The notes under the pieces are model-generated. The model was not told the origin of the DNA. It did not search any database and was given only the letters and a program-made list of their open reading frames with translations. From Mimachlamys varia (lineage: Eukaryota > Mollusca > Bivalvia > Pectinida > Pectinidae), in contig OX392529.1 of NCBI GenBank assembly GCA_947623455.1, forward strand, positions 9,052,001 through 9,116,000: 64,000 bases of DNA, in the 5' to 3' direction. Both the position numbers and the translations under genes were made by a program. Each line of letters opens with the position of its first letter. Position 1 is the stretch's first letter. This document shows, piece by piece, positions 62,540 to 64,000 of the stretch.

Positions 62540-64000
62540 ACTTCTTTTTAGGATTTGTGTAAATACGATTGTACTTCACATCGCTTATATATATATATAT
62601 ACTAATTATACTCATGTATTTCACTATAAATTAAAAGTTTATTGGCTGAAAGTTGTTTTGTATAACTACTGATAATCTACAAACCAAGTAAGTACGGTAG
62701 CTACTTAACAATGTTTTTGTAATATCAGATTATATATTGACATTTTACGTTGCGGCGTCTATTGGACAAAAACATAACGTCATATGCCGACCTCCGTTAC
62801 CTCAACGCTTTGCACATCGCCTCCGTAATGCACATTAGCTTACCTGTCTTACTTGTCTTTCGTATTCATATGACCATGGCTATTATGTTCTCCTTTTTTT
62901 CCTTGGCGACTATACCAAATTTTAGCGACCCGTGTACGGGTCGGTGATTAAGTAGTGATTTACAATATACGACGTTTTTTTACAAATAAGGTATCAATGG
63001 AAAAAAACATATATTTTTCTACTAGCCTACACATCTTCTGGTAATCAAGTCACAGAAAGTTGTAATCTAACTGTCGTCACCCATTTCTAAAACAACAACC
63101 AGATTCCTGACATTTGTTAACAATGGCCGCTGTCTAACGTCACGTGATGTGAAATAGGCTGTTTCGACACTGGTAACACTGAAAGCAATTAACACTGTTT
63201 AATTTGAGAAAGTACTAAACAAAACACATTGTATTTTTACGATCTGGCGTTTTGCCAATTGACTCGTCTTCAATTTACTCGTCTTCATGTCATTGACGTC
63301 CACTATGTGACTTTTTGTTCCAGCGAATGGTGTTTTTATTTGCTTTATAAGTTTAGCACATCCGAATTAAAGAGAACACAAGGTCTGCATCAAAACGTCA
63401 TGAATTAACTATATACTATAACATATACTATAAATGAATTGTCAGATGACATATTTTCAGGGTCTGGATAACAGATACTGTTGATAATGTTTGTAATCTG
63501 TTTTCTATTTTTAGCTCTATCATGATATATTGTTTTAAATATACATTTTTCCAACTTACTACCTACAATACCTACTCATGATTTTTGTTTTCCCGTGAAT
63601 AATAAAATACGATAACATGACAGAGTGCTATAAATAACATTAACCGTCTTAGGGACAACACGTTTAATATTTGCTATCAACCGACAATACTCATGAGGCC
63701 CAGTTAAGATATTGCGCCACTGGGTGTACATTATACATACCGAAAATGCTCTAAATGTTGGTTAAGTACACATTTTTATCTTGATATGTCTATACGTATA
63801 GCAGTTTTTATCAGCTCCTGATTGTGGATGAATCTACTTTCGTTTCAGATATATTTTTCATTGATAAACAGTAAAAACTACGCCACGTCACCACGTGTAT
63901 TTATAAATAAACAATTATTTACGCTGAAAAATCTTACTAAAGTATCAATGACCTCATTTCTGAATGAACTGGCCCCAGTGTTAAAGAGAAACATGGCACG
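62540..64000. other. Intergenic, nothing recognised
   Basis: AT-rich. A second TCACGTGAT string near 63140 repeats the E-box context at 61741, but no gene follows it within the window. Confidence 0.5.

Overview
This is eukaryotic genomic DNA from an animal, most likely a mollusc and probably a bivalve. It is AT-rich, with short coding exons bounded by GT-AG sites, long introns, many minisatellites and old transposon debris. The lineage call is inference. It rests on the conservation of three metazoan genes and on dispersed repeats whose wording I associate with bivalve genomes; I cannot name the species.

Layout. (1) 381-5262, plus strand: last four coding exons of 6-phosphogluconolactonase (PGLS); its N-terminal exon(s) lie before the window. 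(2) 6595-7535: a TA-flanked inverted-repeat element. (3) 8691-13626: dispersed repeats, including a terminal-inverted-repeat unit holding a ~147-bp satellite and an endonuclease relic. (4) 14974-27822, minus strand: a complete 8-exon delta-aminolevulinic acid dehydratase (ALAD) of 329 residues, whose zinc cysteines and both active-site lysines fall at the same residue numbers as in human ALAD. (5) 28-33 kb: foldback elements and a 2.4-kb, 23-bp satellite. (6) 34253-53234, plus strand: a complete 10-exon EF-hand rhomboid intramembrane protease (389 residues, RHBDL3/rhomboid-4 type). (7) 53.8-58.4 kb: a foldback element and a decayed reverse-transcriptase relic. (8) 59.2-61.2 kb: a 39-bp satellite. 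(9) 61838-62353, plus strand: a single-exon gene for a 171-residue protein of unknown function with a C-terminal CaaX prenylation box and its own TATA promoter and poly(A) signal. PGLS and ALAD are convergent, ALAD and the rhomboid divergent. The genes act in unrelated processes (pentose phosphate pathway, haem synthesis, intramembrane proteolysis); I see no operon-like logic.

The most unusual signal is in the repeats. Tandem arrays make up roughly a quarter of the window, and five of them span an exon-intron junction. In these, a unit made of the last or first 12-35 exon bases plus adjoining intron has been amplified into the intron. The junctions are the PGLS exon ending 1411 (donor), ALAD exons 7 and 8 (acceptors), and rhomboid exons 3 and 5 (donors). 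A sixth array starts on the PGLS stop codon. The largest fills rhomboid intron 3 with about 130 copies of the exon-3 5' splice site. A second signal is a ~147-bp satellite in which seven of eight units carry a perfect palindromic oestrogen-response-element sequence. Exon coordinates were read by eye from splice consensus, reading frame and remembered homologues; no alignment was run.
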